Source of the DNA: Spirochaetaceae bacterium
GTDB lineage: Bacteria > Spirochaetota > Spirochaetia > DSM-27196 > PWMO01
DNA: 15,391 bases
NCBI GenBank assembly: GCA_003558175.1
Contig: PWMO01000169.1
Location: 1 to 15,391, forward strand
Direction of reading: 5' to 3'
A model generated the notes under the pieces. That model ran no database searches and was not told the origin of the DNA. It saw only the letters and a program-made list of their open reading frames with translations. The position numbers and the translations under genes were made by a program. Shown here in pieces: positions 1 to 6,657 of the stretch. Numbering within the stretch: the stretch's first letter is position 1; every line of letters begins with the position of its first letter.

Positions 1-369
1 AAGAAGAAGAAAGAGAAGAAGACGGTATACGAAGGCAACGTCTACATTCAGGCGACCTTCAACAATACTATCGTCACGGTGACAGATCTCGCCGGGAACG
101 GAATCTCCTGGGCCAGTGCCGGAGGTCTTGGATTCCGCGGCGCGAAGAAGTCCACTCCGTATGCGGCTCAAACTACCGCTGAAGCGGCGGCTTCCAAGGC
201 AAAAGACGTGGGGCTGCAGGAAGTACACGTGTACGTGAAAGGCCCGGGCGTAGGGCGGGAGTCCGCAATCCGGTCGCTTGGTGCGCTCGGGTTGAAGGTG
301 CGTTCGATAAAGGACGTTACCCCGATTCCGCACAACGGATGCAGGCCTCGGAAGAGCAGACGGGTCTAA
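1..369 (+). CDS. rpsK: 30S ribosomal protein S11 (5' truncated)
   Basis: The reading frame is open from base 1 and ends at TAA 367-369, giving 122 codons. The family is usually about 125-130 residues, so only a few N-terminal codons should be missing. S11 is a platform protein of the small ribosomal subunit that contacts 16S rRNA near the mRNA exit side. Recognisable family segments are the basic start (KKKKEKK), [46 protein letters not shown] and the C-terminal [18 protein letters not shown]. The next gene is rpoA, with no rpsD between them, an order I recall from spirochaetes; many other bacteria have rpsK-rpsD-rpoA. An internal ATG at 79 is not the start, because the conserved S11 sequence runs on upstream of it. 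Confidence 0.97.
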   Translation, partial: KKKKEKKTVYEGNVYIQATFNNTIVTVTDLAGNGISWASAGGLGFRGAKKSTPYAAQTTAEAAASKAKDVGLQEVHVYVKGPGVGRESAIRSLGALGLKVRSIKDVTPIPHNGCRPRKSRRV

Positions 370-390
370 ACAGGTACGCGCGTATCTGTA

Positions 391-440
391 ACACGTCCGC
401 GGCCATAATTGGCGGGCGTGTCTCAGCATGTCACGTCCGC
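391..440 (+). promoter_or_regulatory. Two mutually exclusive hairpins in the rpoA leader
   Basis: The nonamer CACGTCCGC occurs twice, at 392-400 and 432-440. Between them lies GCGGGCGTG (412-420), which can pair with either copy through one G:U pair. The upstream hairpin is 391-400 with 412-421 (10 bp, 11-nt loop). The downstream hairpin is 412-420 with 432-440 (9 bp, 11-nt loop) and ends 8 nt before the rpoA Shine-Dalgarno. The repeat and complementarity are visible directly. A role as a translational or transcriptional switch for rpoA is inference. Confidence 0.5.
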
Positions 441-447
441 TGCAGAA

Positions 448-454
448 AGAGGAG
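448..454 (+). promoter_or_regulatory. rpoA ribosome binding site
   Basis: AGAGGAG lies 5 nt upstream of ATG 460. It settles the rpoA start, because the in-frame TTG at 409 has no comparable site and would add 17 residues not expected in the family. Confidence 0.85.
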
Positions 455-459
455 CTAAG

Positions 460-1518
460 ATGGCACGAAAGAATCTGTTACGGGGATTCAAGAAACCGAA
501 GGGAATCACCTTTGAACATAGCGAGGTCAGCGCCAACTACGGTAAGTTCGTTGCCCACCCGTTTGAGCGGGGGTACGGCTGGACGGTAGGGAACACCCTG
601 CGGCGGATACTGCTGTCCTCGATTCAGGGCTACGCGGTGACCGCAATTCGAGTTACCAGTTACGACAAAGACGGCACGGCGCACGTGCTGGCGAGCGAGT
701 TTGATTCCATTCCAGAGGTAATCGAAGACACCCCTGATGTCATCAACAACATCAAGCAGCTGCAGGTCGCTCTGACCCAGGAGGTTGAGCAGAAGACCAT
801 CTTTGTGGAACTGAAGGGGCCTGGTGCAGTGACCGGCGCAGCGTTCGCGGTTGACGATACCGTGACGGTCATGAATGCAGATCAGCACATTATGACTCTG
901 ATGGACGACGCGCATCTTGAGATCGAACTGCAGATTGACTTCGGCAGAGGCTACGTGCCTGCTGAAATGAACGAGAAGTATATCGAGGTGATCGGAACCA
1001 TTCCGATAGACTCGCTCTTCTCTCCTATTCGACGCGTGCGGTACAACGTCGAGAATACCAGGGTCGGCCAAAGGACCGATTACGACAAGCTGGTTTTTGA
1101 AGTCTGGACCGACGGCACCGTGTCGCCCGAAGACTCAGTGGCAGAGGCGGCAAAGATCGCCAAGGACCACTTTACGATCTTCATCAACTTCGATGAAGAT
1201 GATATTCTTGGGGATGACGATATAGACGAGGAAGAAGAGCGCATCCGGAAGCTGCTCGATACGCCGGTAGAAGAGCTCGAGCTCTCGGTTCGGTCGAGCA
1301 ACTGTCTGAAGAATGCAAATATTCGCAGCATCGGTGATCTGACCTCCAGAACCGAGGATGATATTGCCAAAACGCGCAACTTTGGTAAGAAGTCACTGCA
1401 GGAGATAAAGGAGAAACTCAATGAGTGGAATCTGGCTCTCGGCATGACCGACTACAGCGCCCTCAAGAAAGCGCTGCGCGCGGAAGAAGAACAGAAGGAA
1501 GAAGAGAATGAGGCATAA
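460..1518 (+). CDS. rpoA: DNA-directed RNA polymerase subunit alpha
   Basis: This 352-residue protein is the assembly scaffold of RNA polymerase, dimerising and carrying beta and beta'. The N-terminal domain shows family segments such as [20 protein letters not shown] (about residues 41-60) and [29 protein letters not shown], where beta/beta' contacts lie. An acidic linker ([20 protein letters not shown]) leads to the C-terminal domain. That domain, with [23 protein letters not shown] and [15 protein letters not shown], binds UP-element DNA and activators. The length is slightly above the usual 315-340, owing to the linker and a charged tail ending [14 protein letters not shown] 460 is chosen because of the strong Shine-Dalgarno at 448-454. 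The 3' end overlaps rplQ by 11 bp, implying translational coupling. Confidence 0.97.
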   Translation: MARKNLLRGFKKPKGITFEHSEVSANYGKFVAHPFERGYGWTVGNTLRRILLSSIQGYAVTAIRVTSYDKDGTAHVLASEFDSIPEVIEDTPDVINNIKQLQVALTQEVEQKTIFVELKGPGAVTGAAFAVDDTVTVMNADQHIMTLMDDAHLEIELQIDFGRGYVPAEMNEKYIEVIGTIPIDSLFSPIRRVRYNVENTRVGQRTDYDKLVFEVWTDGTVSPEDSVAEAAKIAKDHFTIFINFDEDDILGDDDIDEEEERIRKLLDTPVEELELSVRSSNCLKNANIRSIGDLTSRTEDDIAKTRNFGKKSLQEIKEKLNEWNLALGMTDYSALKKALRAEEEQKEEENEA

Positions 1519-2101
1519 GATCGGTTTCAATCGACTCGGGCGGCGTCCCGCGCATCGCAAGGCGTTGAAACGCAACATGGTAACATCCCTTCTGCTGGAA
1601 GAGCGTATTACTACCACGCAGACCAAGGCGCAGGAAGTGCGGCGCATGGCCGAGAAGATGGTAACCCGTGCCAGGGAAGACAGCGTTCATAACCGTCGTA
1701 TGGTGGCACGGGACGTGAAGAACAAAAAAGCGCTCGCCAAATTGTTTACCGAGATCGGCCCTCGGTTCAAGAGCCGGCCGGGGGGCTACACTCGAATACT
1801 CAAGCTGGGTCCGCGCTCTGGTGATGCGGCCGAAATGGTGCTGCTGGAGTTTGTAACCGACGTCGAGGCGCAGGCCCCGAAGCAGAAAAAGAAAACAGCT
1901 CGGTCAGAGGGGTCGCCCGCAAAGGCGAAGGCGACCGATGCCCCTGCCGCGGATGAAAGTGCGGGGACGCAGGACTCCACGGTAGCCGCGGCAGAAGAAG
2001 AAAAAGTGGAAGCTAAGGAGAACATATCATCGGACCAAGTCGTAGCCGAGGACGGAGATTCCGCCACGGCCGAGGAGGACAAGCCGGCCGGCAGCGAGTA
2101 G
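1508..2101 (+). CDS. rplQ: 50S ribosomal protein L17 with long acidic C-terminal tail
   Basis: L17 is a large-subunit protein near the exit tunnel. The first roughly 125 of 197 residues match the family: [80 protein letters not shown]. Bacterial L17 is often about 115-130 residues. Here about 70 further residues follow: first a Lys-rich patch ([13 protein letters not shown]), then an Ala/Glu/Asp-rich stretch ending EEDKPAGSE with no visible domain. The tail stays in frame to a single TAG and has the same base composition as the rest, so it looks genuine and not read-through. The start overlaps the end of rpoA, with a purine-rich site (AGAAGGA) in the last rpoA codons. An 88-bp gap separates it from the next plus-strand gene. 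Confidence 0.95.
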   Translation: MRHKIGFNRLGRRPAHRKALKRNMVTSLLLEERITTTQTKAQEVRRMAEKMVTRAREDSVHNRRMVARDVKNKKALAKLFTEIGPRFKSRPGGYTRILKLGPRSGDAAEMVLLEFVTDVEAQAPKQKKKTARSEGSPAKAKATDAPAADESAGTQDSTVAAAEEEKVEAKENISSDQVVAEDGDSATAEEDKPAGSE

Positions 2102-2124
2102 GTGCCGACCCGGCGGGGTCAAGT

Positions 2125-2176
2125 CTTCCCCCAAAGCGGCCGATAAGCGGAAAGAAGGCGTTTCGTCTGGGGGAGG
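2125..2176 (+). promoter_or_regulatory. Hairpin that would mask the ribosome binding site of the next gene
   Basis: CTTCCCCCA (2125-2133) is complementary to TGGGGGAGG (2168-2176), giving 9 bp with one G:U pair and a 34-nt apical region. That region contains a weaker AAGCG/CGTTT pairing. The right arm contains the GGGGGAGG Shine-Dalgarno of the gene starting at 2190. Sequestration of the site is inferred from the complementarity. Confidence 0.5.
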
Positions 2177-2189
2177 TTCGCACCACATC

Positions 2190-5100
2190 ATGAGCACTGT
2201 GCAGAAGACCGCACTAAGCCTGCTTTTTGCGGTGTTGGTGTTCACAGGGTTCGCGGTTGCGGCCTACTCCGGACTCTTCGATTACATAGAGGCCACCTTC
2301 TATGACCCGAGGGTGCGCGCCGCGGTGGAAGACACGCTGGACCGCGCAGCCGAGATAAGCGCAAACTACCACGACGCCGCACGCGAACGGTTCTCAGCCT
2401 CGCTGAACGAACCGGCGTTGCAGAACGTTTTCCGCGTCAATCAGAGCCGTGAAGATATTCTATGGCGCGAAAGCTACTTTGGTGAGCTGCGCGAGCGCAT
2501 GCCGTCCTTCTCGTTTGCTCGATTTGCTGATATAGAAGGGGAGCGCCTCTGGTACAGCAGCAGGGGCGCCGACGTGTCACGCGAGGACGCCACAACGCGC
2601 GTCTACCGACCGCTTGCCGAAATCGATGAAGATATCCCGCTAACGCCCTTTCTCCTCTCTCCCGGGGCGGTGGAACCGGATCTCGTCACTCATCCTGCTA
2701 CCAATCATTTCGTCTATCGTTTCGTTGCCAGCGACGGGTTCGAAATTCCGCGAGGTACGGCGCTCTTCTACGTGACTCCGGCCGGTCTACGCAACGCGTT
2801 GATTCGCGCCACCGTGATCGGTTCCGGTGACGTCGTTCGTTTGCTCGATCAGGGTGTGGTGCTGAATGCTACTGCTGCCGGGGCCGACCGGATTGCGGAG
2901 CAGGTCTCGGCCAATTGGCAGCAGGTGACCGCCGAGGGCGAACCACCCTTTGCCGTTGAACTGGGTGAAGATCTGCGGCGGCTTGCTTTCTCCCGGCGGG
3001 CGGGTGAGTTTCACCTCGTGCTGCTGGTGCCTGAGAGCGATTTTGTCATGACGACACCAATGCGGGTCGTTCTGCTGATTGCCAGTTTTCTCACGACATT
3101 CTTGGTTGTGTTTCTGCTTCTCAATCTGCGACAGGACGCCGTAGTGGTAATGTCCGAGCGTGTCAAGCGGTTTCAGGTCAATTTTCTCCGTGAGTACATG
3201 GAGAGCAAAGAGGAGCTCGACTGGGAGCGGTGGCGGCGTGAACTGGAAAGCCGCCGTGAAGAGGTGCGCCGCGAGCTGAAGCGAGGCGTGCGCGGCACCA
3301 AAGGGGCCAAGGGCAAGGAGCTGGACGAGCTCTTTGACAAGAGTTGGGACGAGATCCTGAACGTCATAGCCGGGAAGAGGCAGATTGGCCGCGGCGGCGA
3401 GGGAATCGACCTCGACCGGCTGGAATCAATAATCGAACGGATGGTGTCCAATCTGGCGACAGCGGGTGTCAGCGCGCCGCCGCCGAAGGAAGGCAGTGAC
3501 GCAGGAACTGCGTCCGACGGGGGCAGGTCGCGTATCGCAGACCGTCCTCCTGAAGCGCACAAGACGGCTCTGCTTCCCGCCGGTCCAGAGCAGAGCAGTA
3601 CGGCGGACGAGGATGAAGTCCGACCGCAGACCAATTCCGGGACCGAAGAGTTCGAATCCCTGCAAGAAGTTGAAGCTCTTGAAGACGCCGAAGAGCTTGA
3701 AGACGCCGAAGAGCCCGAAGAGCTTGACGAGGTGGGAGAGATCGAGGAGCTCAGCGACGCGGATGACGCCGGTATGGCTGAGGCCGTTCCCGCCGCAGAA
3801 CCGATTGAGGTGGAAGCGGTCGATACGGCCGAAGGCGCGTTGGAAGCCGCAGCCGGCGCCGAAAACCGTGAGGACGCCGAAGATCTTGAAGAGCTTGACG
3901 AGCTCGAGGAACTCGACGAGGTTGACACCGCTCCGGTCGGCGGGGCTGACGGTGAAAGCAAAGCTGAAGAAGAAGCCGAAACCGTTGAAGAGCTGGAAGA
4001 GCTTGAAGAACCGCTCGAAGAACCGGAAGACGCGGGCGATCTCGAAGCGGCCGATGAGTTTGAACAAGCCGATGAGCCGGACGAAGCTGAAGAAGCTGAA
4101 GAACCTGAAGAAGTGGAAGAGCTCGAGGAAGCCGGTGAACTTGAAGACGCTGAAGCAGCGGAAGACGCCGAAGAGGTCGATGAAGCCGGCAGCGAGTTGC
4201 AGCCGGTTGCGGTGCCGGGACGTGGCGATGAAATAGTGGGCGCGTTCCGCAGGGGCGCCCTCGGTTCCGAGCAGCCACGTTATGGAATTGAGGAAACCGA
4301 AGACAGCGCAGACGTACTCGAGGCGTCGCTGGCTGAAGAACTGGTGCCGGAGCCGGAGCAGTCCGATAGCGAGACTGAAGACGCCTGGTTTTACAGCCCG
4401 GCGCCTGGGCTACAGGTTGGCGACGTCGAAGGGCTCGATAGCGAGCAGGGGGACGGGAGCGCGAAGACAGCAGAGCCGGACGTCTGGGATCAGCTGGCAG
4501 AAGTGCGCGAAGAATGGGAAGACGGGTCTATCACGAATTCTTTCAACGCATCGGACGAACGGTTGGACAAACCACTGGACGAAGCAGCGTCGGCCGATTC
4601 TTGCTCTGCCACAATAGAATTTGAAGAATCCGAGGAGCGTACGGTGAGTGTGGATACAGCCCCGGTTGGCGAAGCCGATTGGGAAGAGCTGCCGTCACTT
4701 GAGGCAGCCGAAGACACCGACACCGACGGTGAGCTGGATTCGGCGGACGACATGGACTCGGTCTATGGAGGATTCACGTTCGGGCTTTTCGATTTCAGTG
4801 GCTCTGGCGAGTCCTCTGCCGACGAGACGCTCGATCAGAGTGAGATCGCGGAGCTCGAAGAGCTCGAAGAAGAGCTTGAAGAAGAGCTTGAAGAAGAGCT
4901 TGAAGAGATTGAAGAAGCCGAAGAGGTCGATGAAGCGGTAACGTTCGACGGAGCAGGCGCTCGTGAGACTGAGGGCGGGCGTGCCGGCTTGGGCGCTGCG
5001 ACGCAAGCGGGATCCGGATCGATCCGCTTTGAGGCGGACGGTGAGTCCAGTGAGTACGAGATTATTCCTGTACAGCGTGTACTGGATCAGCTCGCTGCAG

Positions 5101-5855
5101 ATGCGCCGATAATCGAAGAGTCTGAAGGGGTGGTGCGGATAAGCAGCCGTGCGTACGACCAGGTGCACGCGGCGGAAGACGAACCACTTAAGGGGCTCGT
5201 AGAGCAGATTGCTTCGGATAGTCAGGCAGAAGCGCTGACCGCGCGCGAGCTCGGGATAGACGATATACTCTCGAGTAGCGGGGGGCTGGATCTCTATTCT
5301 ATCGGCGAGCGCATAGAGGGACGTCCGGACGCAGAGGGGGCGCGCCAGGGTCAGTATTCAGTTAGCAACGGCAAGCTTCTTCTGGTTGAGGAACGCGGAC
5401 TGGACTACGACGAGTTTCTTTCCGGGTTCAAGAAGAATGAAGGGGGCCTGTTCAAGTCTTTGATCGAGTTTACCCGCATCTGGAACGCGAAGTTCAGCGC
5501 GATTCTGGTGGAGAAAGACGAAGCGTACCAGATCGAGCACATGCTCGGCCTCGAAGAGCCGTGCCTGAGCTTTACGCGCATTGGCAAGAGTAACTCGCTC
5601 TACCGCAACGTCATGGCCCACCGCCACATCGCGATACTCAAGCAGCAGCTGAAATCTTACGCCGATCTTCGAGTCAGCTGCTCGGACGCCGAGCTGGCGT
5701 ACATTGGTCGGACGGTTTTCATCCCGGTGATTTTTCGCGGGCACGACGCCTACCTGCTTCTGGGGTTAGGCGACGTACCCGTCAACGGTGAAACCTTCAT
5801 CGCTGCACTGCTGGAGCACGCCGGGCGTGGAACGTCCAGTCACTCCGGCGGATAG
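2190..5855 (+). CDS. Giant acidic two-TM protein of unknown function
   Basis: I do not recognise this 1221-residue protein. Visible layout: a TM helix or uncleaved signal anchor (about 7-27); about 260 residues outside the membrane, plausibly a Cache-like sensor fold; a second TM (about 292-312, MRVVLLIASFLTTFLVVFLL); a charged helical cytoplasmic segment (about 320-420); a low-complexity stretch (about 485-920) dominated by Glu, Asp, Ala and Leu in EELEELDE/AEDAEE patterns; and a compact C-terminal region (about 1058-1216) with alternating hydrophobic strands that could be GAF-like. The motif VDTAPVGxAD occurs at 578-587 and 821-830. There is no kinase, HAMP, GGDEF or methyl-accepting motif. 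The ATG is preceded by GGGGGAGG (2169-2176) at a rather long 13-nt spacing. A receptor or scaffold role is conjecture. It follows rplQ and may share the operon. Confidence 0.85.
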   Translation: MSTVQKTALSLLFAVLVFTGFAVAAYSGLFDYIEATFYDPRVRAAVEDTLDRAAEISANYHDAARERFSASLNEPALQNVFRVNQSREDILWRESYFGELRERMPSFSFARFADIEGERLWYSSRGADVSREDATTRVYRPLAEIDEDIPLTPFLLSPGAVEPDLVTHPATNHFVYRFVASDGFEIPRGTALFYVTPAGLRNALIRATVIGSGDVVRLLDQGVVLNATAAGADRIAEQVSANWQQVTAEGEPPFAVELGEDLRRLAFSRRAGEFHLVLLVPESDFVMTTPMRVVLLIASFLTTFLVVFLLLNLRQDAVVVMSERVKRFQVNFLREYMESKEELDWERWRRELESRREEVRRELKRGVRGTKGAKGKELDELFDKSWDEILNVIAGKRQIGRGGEGIDLDRLESIIERMVSNLATAGVSAPPPKEGSDAGTASDGGRSRIADRPPEAHKTALLPAGPEQSSTADEDEVRPQTNSGTEEFESLQEVEALEDAEELEDAEEPEELDEVGEIEELSDADDAGMAEAVPAAEPIEVEAVDTAEGALEAAAGAENREDAEDLEELDELEELDEVDTAPVGGADGESKAEEEAETVEELEELEEPLEEPEDAGDLEAADEFEQADEPDEAEEAEEPEEVEELEEAGELEDAEAAEDAEEVDEAGSELQPVAVPGRGDEIVGAFRRGALGSEQPRYGIEETEDSADVLEASLAEELVPEPEQSDSETEDAWFYSPAPGLQVGDVEGLDSEQGDGSAKTAEPDVWDQLAEVREEWEDGSITNSFNASDERLDKPLDEAASADSCSATIEFEESEERTVSVDTAPVGEADWEELPSLEAAEDTDTDGELDSADDMDSVYGGFTFGLFDFSGSGESSADETLDQSEIAELEELEEELEEELEEELEEIEEAEEVDEAVTFDGAGARETEGGRAGLGAATQAGSGSIRFEADGESSEYEIIPVQRVLDQLAADAPIIEESEGVVRISSRAYDQVHAAEDEPLKGLVEQIASDSQAEALTARELGIDDILSSSGGLDLYSIGERIEGRPDAEGARQGQYSVSNGKLLLVEERGLDYDEFLSGFKKNEGGLFKSLIEFTRIWNAKFSAILVEKDEAYQIEHMLGLEEPCLSFTRIGKSNSLYRNVMAHRHIAILKQQLKSYADLRVSCSDAELAYIGRTVFIPVIFRGHDAYLLLGLGDVPVNGETFIAALLEHAGRGTSSHSGG
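4869..4904 (+). repeat. Three perfect 12-bp tandem repeats inside the acidic gene
   Basis: GAAGAGCTTGAA is repeated three times without change at 4869-4904, flanked by degenerate copies from 4851 to about 4935. It encodes an ELEE-type helix with hydrophobic residues every 3-4 positions. The unit is a multiple of 3, so copy-number changes would lengthen or shorten the helix without breaking the frame. Confidence 0.85.
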
Positions 5856-6463
5856 GTCGCCTGTAACTGATAGACCTTCTGCAGCAACTCAGCTCGCTGG
5901 CGGTAGAGCTCGCGCTCCTGCTCGAAGAGCTCCGAAGACAGTGCACGAACCTCATCGGTCAGCTGCGGAATGCGGGTTTTGGCAAACGCTTTCTTGGAGA
6001 TGATCGGAATGGTCGTTCCGTGCGTCAGCTCCTGCAGGATCGCCCGACCCCTTGGGCCCTTCATAAACATGGTAAATGCAACTGCGTTGGCGCGCCGTTC
6101 TTCATGAAAGCGGATAATCAGCATGTTGCTTGCCGAAATCCACGGTTCGGAGCGATTGGGTGGTACGATGGTGATGCGCCCGATCGTACCAACGATGGTG
6201 AGCAGCACGTCATAATCCTGCAGCTCGTACTTGCGTGCCAGAGGTTCGGCGTTTGCCAGATGCAGGACGCGTTGGGGAACGGGCAGAAAGCCGTGATCGT
6301 CCATGTCCGTGATCGAAGCGAGCCGAAACCGTGTGCCTTCGCGGTCATTTTCGCCCTTGATCAACGGAGCCCTGAGAATGGTGGTGTGCTCAGAGAGCAC
6401 CGTGGTGGCCCACTGTTGAGGGGCCCTCGCCGCTGTTGAGTAACTCGCAATCATCGTTGACAT
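5840..6463 (-). CDS. Stand-alone half-size HsdS-like DNA specificity protein
   Basis: This 207-residue protein resembles one target-recognition domain plus one conserved helix of a type I restriction-modification S subunit. Seen in order: RFRLASITDMDD (46-57); DYDVLLTIVGTIGRITIV (83-100), like the family's GDILLSIRGTIGK; WISASNMLIIRF (108-119); a helical stretch with KGPRGRAILQEL; GTTIPIISKKAFAKTRIP (149-166), like the GSTQKNINKKDL..IPLP block; then a charged coiled coil (about 168-201). Full S subunits carry two such units and are about 400 residues, so this would have to dimerise or work as a single reader. No hsdM or hsdR lies in the window. ATG 6463 is chosen because AAGGA lies about 10 nt upstream and a promoter precedes it; longer in-frame starts would lie inside the promoter. 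Its 3' end overlaps the acidic gene by 16 bp. Confidence 0.8.
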   Translation of the reverse strand: MSTMIASYSTAARAPQQWATTVLSEHTTILRAPLIKGENDREGTRFRLASITDMDDHGFLPVPQRVLHLANAEPLARKYELQDYDVLLTIVGTIGRITIVPPNRSEPWISASNMLIIRFHEERRANAVAFTMFMKGPRGRAILQELTHGTTIPIISKKAFAKTRIPQLTDEVRALSSELFEQERELYRQRAELLQKVYQLQATYPPE

Positions 6464-6506
6464 CTGCACTAAGTCCTTTTTCTCTGATTTTTTAATTTGC
6501 GTGTTA

Positions 6507-6535
6507 AGGATACGGTATATCGGTTGACTTGTCAA
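6507..6535 (-). promoter_or_regulatory. Sigma-70-type promoter for the half-HsdS gene
   Basis: On the minus strand TTGACA (6530-6535, perfect -35) is followed by a 17-bp spacer and TATCCT (6507-6512, 4 of 6 to TATAAT). The start codon lies about 45 bp beyond. The region is AT-rich compared with its surroundings. Confidence 0.7.
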
Positions 6536-6536
6536 C
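6523..6536. promoter_or_regulatory. Operator-like inverted repeat over the -35 box
   Basis: GTTGAC-TT-GTCAAC forms perfect 6-bp arms around a 2-bp centre and covers the minus-strand -35 hexamer. A repressor bound here would block the promoter. The palindrome is seen directly; operator function is inferred. It also lies in the leader side of rnhA, so it could affect both directions. Confidence 0.45.
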
Positions 6537-6600
6537 AAAAAATGTCGCAACTTGGCATTCAGTTCCGGGGTCTTCTTGGACCGGTACGAACGCGGACGGC

Positions 6601-6654
6601 AGGAACAACAGGAACAACAGGAACAACAGGAACGACAGGAACAACAGGAGCAAC
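6601..6654 (+). repeat. Six 9-bp tandem repeats, each with a Shine-Dalgarno-like core
   Basis: Six units of AGGAACAAC lie head to tail: copies 1-3 and 5 are identical, copy 4 is AGGAACGAC, and copy 6 is AGGAGCAAC. A partial AGGA follows and leads into the rnhA ATG at 6658. Every unit offers an AGGA core. Copy 6 (AGGAG, 6646-6650) sits 7 nt from the ATG and is the best actual ribosome binding site. If read in the rnhA frame the units would encode Arg-Asn-Asn repeats. Confidence 0.9.
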
Positions 6655-6657
6655 AGG

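Noticed and set aside
409..459. Upstream TTG start extending rpoA by 17 residues
   Set aside because: The extension has no Shine-Dalgarno and lies across the paired hairpins, while ATG 460 has AGAGGAG at the right distance.
478..1071. 197-residue minus-strand open frame opposite rpoA
   Set aside because: It is a shadow frame; rpoA on the plus strand is unmistakable.
3173..3961. 262-residue minus-strand open frame, nearly pure Ser/Ala
   Set aside because: It is the antisense shadow of the Glu-rich repeats (GAA/GAG read backwards as TTC/CTC and, in this frame, Ser codons). It has no ribosome binding site and no folded pattern.
3466..4236. 256-residue plus-strand open frame, Lys/Arg/Pro/Ser-rich, inside the acidic gene
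   Set aside because: This is an out-of-frame reading of the GAAGA-type repeats. The composition follows from the repeat, and the annotated frame has the TM helices and a proper start.
5856..6463. Remains of a complete restriction-modification or phage-defence island
   Set aside because: Only the single specificity-like gene is present, with no methylase, nuclease, integrase or insertion-sequence signature on either side.
6601..6654. Repeat array as a CRISPR
   Set aside because: The units are 9 bp with no spacers between them, so this is a simple tandem repeat.
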